From contig NZ_LR134117.1 in the NCBI RefSeq assembly GCF_900635445.1, forward strand, positions 3,410,001-3,474,000: a DNA stretch of 64,000 bases, given 5' to 3'. Shown here in pieces: positions 34,880-43,169 of the stretch. Each line of letters begins with the position of its first letter. Position 1 is the first letter of the stretch. The DNA comes from Serratia odorifera (lineage in GTDB: Bacteria > Pseudomonadota > Gammaproteobacteria > Enterobacterales > Enterobacteriaceae). The position numbers and the translations under genes were made by a program. The notes under the pieces were generated by a model that was given only the letters and a program-made list of their open reading frames with translations, was not told the origin of the DNA and searched no databases.

Positions 34880-36031
34880 AATAGCTGCGCGGAATAGTAG
34901 ATCACTTTGAGGGAACTCAGTCCGGATTGTGCGATCTGATCAATCGCTGAATATCCCAAATCACTAACCGGACTGAGCGATGCCGATCATAGCACCTATT
35001 CCCCGTGACGAACGACGCCTGATGCAGAAAGCAATCCATAAAACGCACGATAAAAATTATGCCCGCAGGCTGACTGCCATGCTGATGCTACATCGGGGTG
35101 ACCGCGTCATCGACGTTGCCAGAACGCTCTGCTGTGCCCGTTCCTCCGTCGGACGCTGGATTAACTGGTTCACGCAGTCAGGTGTTGAAGGCCTCAAATC
35201 ACTCCCCGCAGGGCGTTCCCGTCGCTGGCCTTTTGAGCATATCTGCACGTTATTACGTGAGTTGATAAAACACACTCCCGGTGATTTTGGCTATCAGCGT
35301 TCACGCTGGAGTACCGAATTGCTGGCAATAAAAATCAATGAGATAACCGGATGTCAGTTACATGCCGGGACCCTTCGCCGCTGGCTGCCATCGGCCGGGA
35401 TGGTATGGCGCAGGGCCGCGCCAACTCTGCGTATCCGTGACCCGCATAAGGATGAAAAGATGGCGGCAATCCACAAAGCACTGGACGAATGCAGCGCAGA
35501 GCATCCGGTATTTTATGAAGATGAGGTGGATATCCATCTTAATCCCAAAATCGGTGCGGACTGGCAGCTACGCGGGCAGCAAAAACGCGTGGTGACGCCG
35601 GGACAGAACGAAAAATACTATCTGGCCGGAGCACTGCACTGCGGCACGGGCAAAGTCAGCTACGTGGGCGGCAACAGCAAAAGTTCGGCGCTGTTCATCA
35701 GCCTGCTGAAGCGGCTTAAAGCGACGTACCGGCGGGCGAAAACCATCACGCTGATCGTGGACAACTACATTATCCACAAAAGCCGGGAAACCCAGCGCTG
35801 GCTGAAGGAGAACCCGAAGTTCAGGGTGATTTATCAGCCGGTTTACTCGCCGTGGGTGAATCACGTTGAGCGGTTATGGCAGGCGTTGCACAACACGATA
35901 ACGCGCAACCATCAATGCCGTTCAATGTGGCAACTGCTGAAAAAGGTACGGCATTTTATGGAAACCGCCAGCCCATTCCCCGGAGGAAAACATGGCCTGG
36001 CAAAAGTGGAGCGGTATTAGGCGCAGCTATT
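34880..36031 (+). mobile_element. IS630 insertion sequence, complete copy
   Basis: An 1152-base element with perfect 11-base terminal inverted repeats (AATAGCTGCGC at the left end; GCGCAGCTATT at the right end) and flanking TA dinucleotides (34878-34879 and 36032-36033), the target duplication of the IS630/Tc1 superfamily. It carries a single transposase. It has inserted into the 5' end of a CaiB/BaiF gene on the opposite strand. Ends and transposase are intact, so the element may be active. Confidence 0.95.
34980..36020 (+). CDS. IS630 family transposase
   Basis: A 346-residue transposase. The N-terminal helix-turn-helix (DRVIDVARTLCCARSSVGRW) binds the ends; the catalytic DDE domain shows YEDEVDIHLNPKIG (first Asp), TLIVDNYIIHKS (second Asp) and YSPWVNHVERLWQALH (third acidic residue, Glu). 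The sequence strongly resembles the transposase of IS630 originally described from Shigella sonnei. ATG at 34980 overlaps the left end region. Its composition and codon use are similar to its hosts, so it gives no clear sign of recent origin. Confidence 0.94.
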   Translation: MPIIAPIPRDERRLMQKAIHKTHDKNYARRLTAMLMLHRGDRVIDVARTLCCARSSVGRWINWFTQSGVEGLKSLPAGRSRRWPFEHICTLLRELIKHTPGDFGYQRSRWSTELLAIKINEITGCQLHAGTLRRWLPSAGMVWRRAAPTLRIRDPHKDEKMAAIHKALDECSAEHPVFYEDEVDIHLNPKIGADWQLRGQQKRVVTPGQNEKYYLAGALHCGTGKVSYVGGNSKSSALFISLLKRLKATYRRAKTITLIVDNYIIHKSRETQRWLKENPKFRVIYQPVYSPWVNHVERLWQALHNTITRNHQCRSMWQLLKKVRHFMETASPFPGGKHGLAKVERY

Positions 36032-36197
36032 TAGGCTCTGCCAGATATCACTAAGCAGCGTATGCGTCAGGGTATTCATCGGATGCTCCCAAGGGTGAAA
36101 AAAAGGTATGCGCATAGCGTAGTCCACGACGACAGTGGCTGCTATGCTTTGCGCTATTATTTACGGCGGCCGGAATAGTTCGCTAAATTATTTTTCG

Positions 36198-36214
36198 GGT
36201 TTATATTTCGTTTA
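36198..36214 (+). promoter_or_regulatory. PhoP box upstream of the mgtB leader
   Basis: GGTTTA-TATTT-CGTTTA matches the PhoP direct repeat (T/G)GTTTA-N5-(T/G)GTTTA at 11 of 12 positions. A weak -10 (TACAGT, 36227-36232) follows after 12 bases, the usual spacing for PhoP-activated promoters; a better TATAAT lies at 36249. PhoP induces magnesium transporter genes when Mg2+ is low. Confidence 0.6.
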
Positions 36215-36282
36215 ATAATTTACGCTTTACAGTATTGGCTTACGTCATTATAATTCGCTCAAAATTTCACAGGAGAAATCAA

Positions 36283-36324
36283 TTGGACAGTTTTAGTTGC
36301 GATAACATCAATAAGGCAAGCTGA
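36283..36324 (+). CDS. leader ORF 1 of mgtB (13 codons)
   Basis: TTG start with a very good ribosome site (AGGAGAAATCAA) encodes LDSFSCDNINKAS (first residue read as Met) and stops at 36324. Its last codons form the left arm (GGCAAGC, 36315-36321) of a hairpin whose right arm is GCTTGCC (36346-36352). Ribosome position on this ORF would therefore decide whether the hairpin forms. Coding status is inferred from position and ribosome site only. Confidence 0.45.
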   Translation: MDSFSCDNINKAS

Positions 36325-36352
36325 CCAATCTCTTCTGATTTTGCTGCTTGCC
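36315..36352 (+). promoter_or_regulatory. hairpin overlapping leader ORF 1, possible attenuator
   Basis: GGCAAGC (36315-36321) pairs with GCTTGCC (36346-36352); an inner pairing CAATC with GATT is possible. The left arm is inside leader ORF 1. No T-run follows, so any termination would be Rho-dependent, as in the mgtA and mgtCBR leaders of Salmonella. Confidence 0.45.
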
Positions 36353-36606
36353 TAACCGGCGGGCGGCACCCTCCCTGTTTTCTGAGTCGTGCATCCCCGA
36401 GTATTTTCATTCTGCCCAGTGCCTCGCGGTATTGGGAGATCCAATTCGGACGTTATTATGGCACTGTTCCGCTTTAGTCTTTTCCCTCCAGGCCAGCCTG
36501 CGCCTCGACGCTGAGTTTTGCTCGGCGTAATGGCGGCAGCGCCAGGCAGAGGCTGCCGAGTAGCCGATCTTGCTTTATTCACCGTAGCCGGTGATAAGGA
36601 GGCGTC

Positions 36607-36648
36607 ATGGACGATCATCCCAGAACCGTTATTAATTCGTTTTTTTAG
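36607..36648 (+). CDS. leader ORF 2 of mgtB (13 codons)
   Basis: ATG preceded by AAGGAGGCGTC, close to an ideal ribosome site, encodes MDDHPRTVINSFF and stops 110 bases before mgtB. A small stem (TTTCGC/GCGAAA) follows the stop. It parallels short leader peptides (MgtL, MgtM, MgtP) that control Mg2+ transporter genes in Salmonella, although it lacks their proline run. Regulatory role is an inference. Confidence 0.5.
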   Translation: MDDHPRTVINSFF

Positions 36649-36757
36649 CGTGTAATTTCGCTGCTAATAACGCGAAAGAAAAATCAATTTCTGTGTAAGA
36701 CACCTATTATTCGGGCGGGGTGAGCCTGCGCGCGTAATAAATAAAGAGAATAGCGTT

Positions 36758-39458
36758 ATGTCCTATATTAATCACAAGACTCGTCGTCATAATAAAGGCC
36801 GCGAGCCCTACGTCATCGCTCAAGAGGCGTCAAACAGCCTTGATCAAACCCTGGCCAATTTAAATTGCAATCGCATCGGTCTGACGCAAGAGGATGCGCA
36901 AGAACGGTTGGGGTATTTTGGTGCCAACCAGGTCGCGCATGAAAAAGCGCCGCACGCCTTGGTGCAACTGGTCAGCGCATTCAACAATCCGTTTATTTTT
37001 GTACTGATGGCGTTGGCGGCGATCGGTTTCTTTACCGACTACTGGTTGCCCGCCCGGCACGGTGAAGAAACCGATCTCACTGGCGTAATCATCATTCTGA
37101 TCATGGTAACCCTCAGTGGCCTGCTGCGCTTCTGGCAGGAATACCGTACCAACAAGGCCGCCGAGACGCTGAAATCCCTGGTGCGCACCACTGCGACGGT
37201 GCTGCGTCGCAGCAGCTTCAGCAGTCAGCCGCTGACCATGGAGGTTCCGATCCGTGAACTGGTGCCGGGCGATATCATTCAGCTGTCAGCCGGCGATATG
37301 GTACCCGCAGACGTACGTTTGCTGACGTCTCGCGATTTGTTTATCAGCCAGGCGATCCTGACCGGCGAAGCGATCCCGATTGAAAAGTACGACGTTCTTG
37401 GCTGCGTCAGCCAAAAGTCCTGCGATACCGACGTTACCAACGAAAGTCAATTGCTGGAACTGGCCAACGTCTGCCTGATGGGCACCAACGTCGCCAGCGG
37501 CACGGCCACGGCGGTGGTCGTGGCAACCGGGGGCAAAACCTATTTTGGCTCCCTGGCGAAGTCGATCGTCGGCAGCCGCTCGCAAACCGCGTTTGACCGT
37601 GGGGTGAACAGCGTCAGCATGCTGCTGATCCGCTTTATGCTGGTGATGGTGCCGGTAGTGCTGTTGATCAACGGGTTTACCAAAGGTGACTGGGGCGAAG
37701 CGGCACTGTTTGCCTTGGCGGTTGCGGTTGGCCTGACGCCGGAAATGTTACCGATGATTGTCAGTTCCAACCTGGCGAAAGGCGCCATAGCCATGTCGCG
37801 GCGCAAAGTAGTGGTCAAGCGGCTGAACGCCATTCAGAACTTCGGTGCGATGGACGTATTATGCACCGACAAAACCGGTACGCTAACGCAAGATCGCATC
37901 ATTCTGGAACACCACCTGGATACGACGGGAGCGAGCAATGGCCAGGTGCTGCAACTGGCCTGGTTGAACAGCGTCCATCAGAGTGGCATGAAAAATTTGA
38001 TGGATCAGGCGGTGATCCGTTTTGGCCGCGACAAACCCGGCATTGAGGCATTAGGGCGTTACCGGAAGCTGGATGAACTGCCGTTTGATTTCATTCGTCG
38101 TCGTCTGTCGATCGTGGTCAGCGAGGAAAACCGGCAGCCGCTGTTGATCTGCAAAGGCGCGGTAGAAGAAATGTTGCAGATCGCCACCTGGGTGAGGGAC
38201 GGTGGAGCAGACTTTGCCGTTGGACGACGAGCGGCGTGCGGCGCTGATGGCGCTGGCCACTCGGTATAATGAAGACGGCTTTCGCGTTTTGATGCTGGCG
38301 ACGCGCGAACTGGGAGAAACAGGCGGTAAATTGCCGCTTAGCGTAGCCGATGAGTGCGATATGGTGATCGAAGGACTGCTGACGTTCCTCGACCCGCCAA
38401 AGGAGAGTGCTCAGCAGGCGATAGCGGCGTTGCAGGAAAACGGCGTGGCGGTGAAAGTATTAACCGGCGACAACCCGGTGATTACCAGCAAAATCTGTCG
38501 CGATGTGGGGCTGGAGCCGGGGACGCCGCTTTCCGGGGCGGAAATCGAGCAAATGGACGATCGTCAGTTGGCGCATGAAGTCGAGTTGCGCACCCTGTTC
38601 ACCAAGCTGACACCGTTGCAAAAATCACGCGTATTGAAAATGTTGCAGGAAAATGGCCACACCGTCGGTTTTCTGGGCGATGGTATTAACGACGCCCCGG
38701 CGCTGCGTGATGCCGATGTGGGTATTTCGGTGGATACCGCTACCGATATCGCCAAAGAGTCGGCGGATATCATCCTGCTGGAAAAAAACCTGATGGTACT
38801 GGAACAGGGCGTTATCAAGGGCCGCGAAACCTTCGGCAATATCATCAAGTATCTCAACATGACCGCCAGTTCCAATTTTGGCAATGTGTTCTCGGTGTTG
38901 GTTGCCAGCGCGTTTATTCCATTTTTACCGATGCTGGCGATTCATTTGCTGATTCAGAATCTGATGTACGACATCTCGCAGCTGTCTTTGCCATGGGACA
39001 AGATGGATAAAGAATTTCTGCGCAAGCCACGCAAGTGGGACGCCAAGAACATTGGTCGTTTTATGCTATGGATTGGGCCGACCTCGTCGATTTTCGATAT
39101 CACCACCTACGCCTTGATGTGGTTCGTGTTTGCTGCCAACAGCGTTGAGCATCAGGCGCTGTTCCAGTCCGGCTGGTTCATTGAAGGGCTGTTGTCGCAA
39201 ACGCTGGTGGTGCATATGCTGCGCACTCAGAAAATTCCGTTCATCCAGAGCACCGCAGCATTGCCGGTGCTGCTGATGACCGGATTGGTGATGGCGATCG
39301 GTATTTATATTCCCTTTTCGCCATTGGGCGCCTGGGTTGGCCTGCAGCCGCTGCCGTGGGAATACTTCCCATGGCTGGTCGCCACGCTGGTCAGCTACTG
39401 CGTTGTTGCGCAGTTGATGAAGCGTTTTTATATTCGCCGCTTCGGCGAATGGCTCTAA
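36758..39458 (+). pseudogene. mgtB: P-type Mg2+ transporter MgtB, one frameshift as read
   Basis: A P3B-type ATPase importing Mg2+ at the inner membrane. Blocks include ETDLTGVIIILIMVTLSGLL, SQAILTGEAIPIEKYD (TGE loop), FALAVAVGLTPEMLPMI, the phosphorylation site CTDKTGTLTQD and GDGINDAPALRDADVGISVD. The C-terminal half (NVFSVLVASAFIPFLPMLAI, LSLPWDKMDKEFLRKPRKWD) follows Salmonella MgtB more closely than MgtA, hence the name. One base is missing near 38201, between ATWVRDG and EQTLPLDDERRA; repair gives about 900 residues, the family length. A PhoP box and a 500-base leader lie upstream. No mgtC is adjacent. Confidence 0.87.
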
Positions 39459-39487
39459 CGGTGAGGGCCGCGAACGTTACCCGACGG

Positions 39488-40261
39488 CTACCATAATGCC
39501 TTGATCAACAGCCCGAGCATGATGGTCAGGGTAAATGAGAACAGCGTACCGAGCATTACGTACTCGGTACGCATTTTGTCATCACTTTGGCGTAAATCAC
39601 CAAAGCGAAAGATTGATTTGGCCGCCAGTAAAAAACCGATGGCCGGTAGTTGGCCGATCAGCACAAAAGTCAGGATCAGCGTCCTTTCCAAATAACCGAT
39701 CTGCTTGCCGGCGCGTAACAGTGAGTCGTCGTCTGCCTTGGCCGACGGTGGCATCTGTGGAGTCCAGCGTGCCAGAAACTGGCCAATCAGAATCCCCATC
39801 GGCATATAAATCAGCAAATAGGCCAATGCCAACAGCCCAATATGCCAACCGGTCACTGGCAGCGCCGCAATGGCGGTTAGCATGTAGGCATTTGGCGTGA
39901 CAAACAGCCATAGCAATAGCAGCATCAACAGGTGCAGGCCCTGATCGAGCAGAAAACCGCCGACGTGCTGAAGCTGCCTCAATAGCGTGACCTTTATTAA
40001 ATCAATCAAATAGTGGCTAATACTGATAAAAATCAGTGCCGCCAGCACCCCGACGGCCGTTATGCCGCCGTAGATCCCGCCAAAGGCGGCGACCACCCAT
40101 GCTGCCACGGCGCCATGGATCAGCGCATGTAATACCAATAAGCGCGAACGGGCACGATGCCTGGCCTTGTCTTGCACCCAACTGAGCGGTTGCAGCGGAA
40201 AGTCGGCTATCACATGGCCCACCAACAACCACAGCAACAAAGGAGCGTAGGTGATTTCCAT
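39488..40261 (-). CDS. DUF3307 membrane protein
   Basis: A 257-residue polytopic protein of family DUF3307. The N-terminal block LLWLLVGHVIADFPLQPLSW and HALIHGAVAAWV, then ISHYLIDLIKV with conserved His residues in membrane segments, are typical. A C-terminal pair of helices follows (LERTLILTFVLIGQLPAIGFLLAAK and a last one before the stop). Function is unknown. It is the second gene of an operon with satD (2-base gap), a pairing that recurs in many bacteria. Intact. Confidence 0.85.
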   Translation of the reverse strand: MEITYAPLLLWLLVGHVIADFPLQPLSWVQDKARHRARSRLLVLHALIHGAVAAWVVAAFGGIYGGITAVGVLAALIFISISHYLIDLIKVTLLRQLQHVGGFLLDQGLHLLMLLLLWLFVTPNAYMLTAIAALPVTGWHIGLLALAYLLIYMPMGILIGQFLARWTPQMPPSAKADDDSLLRAGKQIGYLERTLILTFVLIGQLPAIGFLLAAKSIFRFGDLRQSDDKMRTEYVMLGTLFSFTLTIMLGLLIKALW

Positions 40262-40263
40262 AC

Positions 40264-40857
40264 TTAAATGATCCTGTTAATCGCCTCGACGAACCGTATG
40301 GTTTCTTCATAAGCCGCGCGTTTTAGCGTAGCAGAAACGGTGGACGCTGCTTTTTGCAGTTTTTTTGCTACCTGCGCATTGCTGTCGGCAAACATGCGTG
40401 CCTGCATGACGTGCGCTTCGGCCTGCGACAAACGGCTGAGGGTATGATCTAGCATCGGCAGCAGATCGTTGACAATGGCGTTGGCGCGCTGGTTGTCAAT
40501 TTTCAGAGCCAGCTTGCAACTTTTTGTCATCTGGTCCATGGCGTTACCAGAATTAAGGAAGGCACTGCCATAACCCGCGCGCCTTGCGTTGCGGCTGCCG
40601 AGTCCGACGGCGATGCGCGCATCCCATTCGGCATTGCCGGCCTTTAGCGAGACACGCAGATAGACCGCCAACAGCAAGCCATGTTCCGGTTTACACTCCG
40701 CCTGGAAGGCATCACCGCGGAAAATATCAAAATGCTGTAGCCAGTTTTCCTGCTGGAGTTTGTTGAGCAGATGGCGTAACTGCGCAATGTAATGCGCGGT
40801 ATCGACGTGACGCGAGTTGACCAGGTCACCGGTAATAACGCTAAGTTGTGCTTTCAT
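40264..40857 (-). CDS. SatD family protein with C-terminal HTH-like region
   Basis: A 197-residue SatD-family protein. It begins MKAQLSVITGDLVNSRHVD and contains FDIFRGDAFQAE and RIAVGLGS. The C-terminal part (LSQAEAHVMQARMFADSN, then AQVAKKLQKAASTVSATLKR) looks like a helix-turn-helix, so the protein could bind DNA. SatD genes were named from the sat locus of Streptococcus; their function is unclear. Three regularly spaced palindromes lie just upstream and are good candidates for its own operator. It is coupled to the DUF3307 membrane gene. Confidence 0.82.
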   Translation of the reverse strand: MKAQLSVITGDLVNSRHVDTAHYIAQLRHLLNKLQQENWLQHFDIFRGDAFQAECKPEHGLLLAVYLRVSLKAGNAEWDARIAVGLGSRNARRAGYGSAFLNSGNAMDQMTKSCKLALKIDNQRANAIVNDLLPMLDHTLSRLSQAEAHVMQARMFADSNAQVAKKLQKAASTVSATLKRAAYEETIRFVEAINRII

Positions 40858-40889
40858 AGGCGTTGAACCAAGGGGACAGAGAACAATAA

Positions 40890-40967
40890 ATTCGCACCTG
40901 GAGGCGAATTTGTCAATAATTCGTATCTAGAGGCGAATTTAAAGCACATTCGTATCCAGAGGCGAAC
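40890..40967 (-). promoter_or_regulatory. three ATTCG-N10-CGAAT operators at 29-bp spacing
   Basis: Three near-identical 20-base sites, 40890-40909, 40919-40938 and 40948-40967, follow the pattern ATTCGYAYCYRGAGGCGAAY; each is an inverted repeat ATTCG-N10-CGAA(T/C). Start-to-start distance is exactly 29 bases twice, nearly three helical turns (about 2.8). They lie 33-110 bases upstream of the satD start. This is the layout of a cooperative operator. Confidence 0.8.
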
Positions 40968-41016
40968 ATTTCCCGATGGATGCTGGCCGCGCAGGAGCCT
41001 GTGCGGGGAACCGCCG

Positions 41017-41036
41017 CACCGCCCCGCAAGGCGGTG
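41017..41036 (-). terminator. hairpin after the SDR gene
   Basis: CACCGCC and GGCGGTG pair perfectly around a 6-base loop, 13 bases beyond the SDR stop on the minus strand. No strong T-run follows; possible terminator. Confidence 0.45.
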
Positions 41037-41048
41037 GGCAGGGGGCGT

Positions 41049-41873
41049 TTAGAATTCGCCATCGGTGCTGATGGAAAGCTGGCGGTAGGCGGCCAGCTCC
41101 TGGCTCAGCGTGGCGATTTTGTTTTCCGCGACCTCGACCGCGTCACTGCCGGCGAGAAAGCGTATCGGGGGGCGTTCGCTTGCCGCGAGTTGCAGTATGG
41201 CATCAGCGAGTTTCTTCGGGTCGCCGGCTTGCCGATGGCTGCGCTGTTGCATGCCGTCGGTGAACTGTTGTGACAGGGCACGGTAATCATCAATGCTGGC
41301 TGCGGCAAAGCGCACCGACCGATCATCAAGAAAGTCGGTGCGAAAATAGCCCGGCTCGATCAGCGTAACGGCAATGTTGAACTGCGCCACTTCGGCCGCC
41401 AGCGATTCGGAAAATCCCTCCACGGCAAATTTACTGCTGCAGTACAGCGATGCGCCAGCACCGCCGACCATGCCGCCAATGGACGAGAGATTAAAAATCA
41501 TCCCGCCACGTTGGGCGCGCATCAGTGGCAATACGGCACGCGTGACGTTAAACAGGCCGAACACATTGGTGGCAAACTGCTGCTCGGCCATCTGCGGTGG
41601 AATTTCTTCGAACAACCCCAGTTCACCGTAGCCGGCGTTGTTGACTAATATATCAATCCTGCCAAAACGTGCGCTAGCGGCGGCCAGCGCCTGGGTAATC
41701 TGCTCGGGCTGACTGACGTCCAGTCTGACCGTCAGCAGTTGCTCGCCATCAGGGGGCGACGGCGAGGGGTTACGCATTGCTGCCACCACGTTATCGCCTG
41801 CCGTCAGGGCCGCTTTGACAATTTCGGCACCGATCCCGCGGGAAGCGCCGGTAATAAACCATGTCTTGCTCAT
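41049..41873 (-). CDS. short-chain dehydrogenase/reductase
   Basis: A 274-residue classical SDR. Cofactor motif TGASRGIG at residues 8-15, NNAGYG at about 89-94, catalytic Ser in IFNLSSIGGM and the YxxxK pair in YCSSK are all present. The extension after the core (VTLIEPGYFRTDFLDD, FLAGSDAVEVAENKI) is typical of the large group of SDRs that sit next to AraC genes in Enterobacterales. Substrate is unknown. It is divergent from an AraC gene 114 bases away. Confidence 0.88.
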   Translation of the reverse strand: MSKTWFITGASRGIGAEIVKAALTAGDNVVAAMRNPSPSPPDGEQLLTVRLDVSQPEQITQALAAASARFGRIDILVNNAGYGELGLFEEIPPQMAEQQFATNVFGLFNVTRAVLPLMRAQRGGMIFNLSSIGGMVGGAGASLYCSSKFAVEGFSESLAAEVAQFNIAVTLIEPGYFRTDFLDDRSVRFAAASIDDYRALSQQFTDGMQQRSHRQAGDPKKLADAILQLAASERPPIRFLAGSDAVEVAENKIATLSQELAAYRQLSISTDGEF

Positions 41874-41986
41874 ACGTTGTTCCTCTCTGTAAAGTCAGAG
41901 TCCAGTATGCGCGGCATCGTCTGGCTGGCAGTGCCAATTACTGGCTGATTCTTGCCTAAAACTGGCAAATCGTAGTGGAGAGAAAG

Positions 41987-42874
41987 ATGCAGCAGCTTGA
42001 TGAATTGGGTGATTTAATCGACAGGCACTGTCGTGGGATGATCGACATTACGGCGATCCCTCGCGTGATGTTGTCCCGATCCGATTGTCTGACCGCAGCG
42101 ATCCCGGCGGTTTACCAGCCGATGGTCTGCATTGTGGCGCAAGGGGCGAAACGCGCTTCGCTGGGGGAAAAGGTGTTTGAGTATAATCCGGCAAATTACC
42201 TGATTACCTCTGTGGCGCTGCCGCTGAGCGGTGCGGTGTGTTGCGCCACCAAAACCGAACCCTATCTGGCCCTTGGACTGGAATTGGATTGTGCACAATT
42301 AGCGTCACTGGCGATTGGCATGCCGGCCCCGGTCGGCGTAAGTCCCAACGCGGCAATCGCCGTACATAGCCTGAACACCGATTTGCTGGATCCGATCGTA
42401 CGCCTGCTACGGTTACTGGATCATCCACAGGATGTTTCGACCCTGGCACCGCTGATTGAACGCGAAATCCTCTACCGCCTGTTGCAAGGCGAGCAGAGCG
42501 CGATGTTGCGACAAATTGCCGTACCTGACAGCCGACTGGGGCAGGTGCATCGAGCGGCGCAATGGATCAATCAACATTATGCACAACCGTTTGAAATTGC
42601 TGAGTTAGCGGCTGATTGTGGTATGAGTCCATCCTCATTGCACCGGCACTTCAAAGCGGTAACCGGTGTCAGCCCATTGCAATATCAAAAGCGCATTCGT
42701 CTGCAACAGGCGCGCCATATGCTGGTGGCGCAACAGCGGGATGTTGGTAGCATAGCGTTCAGCGTGGGTTATGAAAGTCCGTCGCAGTTCAGCCGGGAAT
42801 ACGCACGGCTGTTTGGCATGCCGCCGGCGAAAGACGCTAGCGAGTTGCGAAAAGCAGGCCGTTATTCAGCGTAG
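41987..42874 (+). CDS. AraC family regulator with AraC_N domain
   Basis: A 295-residue AraC-type regulator. The N-terminal AraC_N domain reads IPRVMLSRSD, YQPMVCIVAQGAKRASLGEK and YLITSVALPLSGAV; the C-terminal HTH pair reads FEIAELAADCGMSPSSLHRH and VGSIAFSVGYESPSQFSREY. This subgroup (as E. coli YqhC) usually controls an adjacent oxidoreductase, here the divergent SDR at 41049. ATG at 41987 is selected because GTGGAGAG lies just upstream. Intact. Confidence 0.88.
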   Translation: MQQLDELGDLIDRHCRGMIDITAIPRVMLSRSDCLTAAIPAVYQPMVCIVAQGAKRASLGEKVFEYNPANYLITSVALPLSGAVCCATKTEPYLALGLELDCAQLASLAIGMPAPVGVSPNAAIAVHSLNTDLLDPIVRLLRLLDHPQDVSTLAPLIEREILYRLLQGEQSAMLRQIAVPDSRLGQVHRAAQWINQHYAQPFEIAELAADCGMSPSSLHRHFKAVTGVSPLQYQKRIRLQQARHMLVAQQRDVGSIAFSVGYESPSQFSREYARLFGMPPAKDASELRKAGRYSA

Positions 42875-42885
42875 CGCTGGCCGGG

Positions 42886-43062
42886 TTAAAAACTTTTTAC
42901 CAGCACCTCGCGTGGTTCACAGCCGTGTTTGAGCAGATGGTCAAATGATTTTTCGGTGTTTTTCAGCTGTTGCAGGAATTCTTGCGGCGATAGATCATGC
43001 CGTTTACCGCTCATATAAGCCAAAGCCAGTTCTTTGGCCTGATAGCGCGAAAAGTTGTACAT
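42886..43062 (-). CDS. 58-residue hypothetical protein
   Basis: A small soluble ORF, MYNFSRYQAKELALAYMSGK at the start, with RHDLSPQEFLQQLKNTEKSF and the tail HGCEPREVLVKSF. The ribosome site GGGGGCACTTT precedes the ATG at 43062. The helical, charged sequence, and the fact that it ends in its own stop between two unrelated genes, suggest a real gene. I do not recognise the family. Confidence 0.65.
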   Translation of the reverse strand: MYNFSRYQAKELALAYMSGKRHDLSPQEFLQQLKNTEKSFDHLLKHGCEPREVLVKSF

Positions 43063-43169
43063 AAAGTGCCCCCGATAATGGTTAAGTGCGGTTTTTTCAT
43101 TCAGCTATATTGTAGGGAAAGCGCACATAATGAACAGACGCTTTGGCGTATGGAATCAATAGCTGAAAG

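Larger units (their letters stand above)
33540..36079 (-). pseudogene. CoA-transferase family III (CaiB/BaiF), interrupted by IS630
   Basis: A CoA-transferase whose reading frame is split by an insertion sequence at codons 16/17. The 5' part (36079 down to 36032) encodes MNTLTHTLLSDIWQSL behind GGGAG. The 3' part (34877 down to 33540) continues GHTETPFGQVTVTGVGELSS and runs to the stop. Removing the IS and one TA copy restores an uninterrupted 461-residue frame. Family III blocks are GVRVLDLTRIIAGPVATRFL, LGADVLRID and ALDHATGYMMAAAVLEGM. The 3' fragment has a GTG at 34850 but no normal start, so the product is probably lost. Confidence 0.9.

Noticed and set aside
36220..36757. M-box (ykoK) riboswitch upstream of mgtB
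   Set aside because: M-box RNAs are typical of Gram-positives and I could not find the conserved core; the short ORFs fit the enterobacterial leader type better.
40890..40967. CRISPR-like repeats with short spacers
   Set aside because: Three 20-base palindromic sites with 9-base gaps and no cas genes; the pattern fits an operator.
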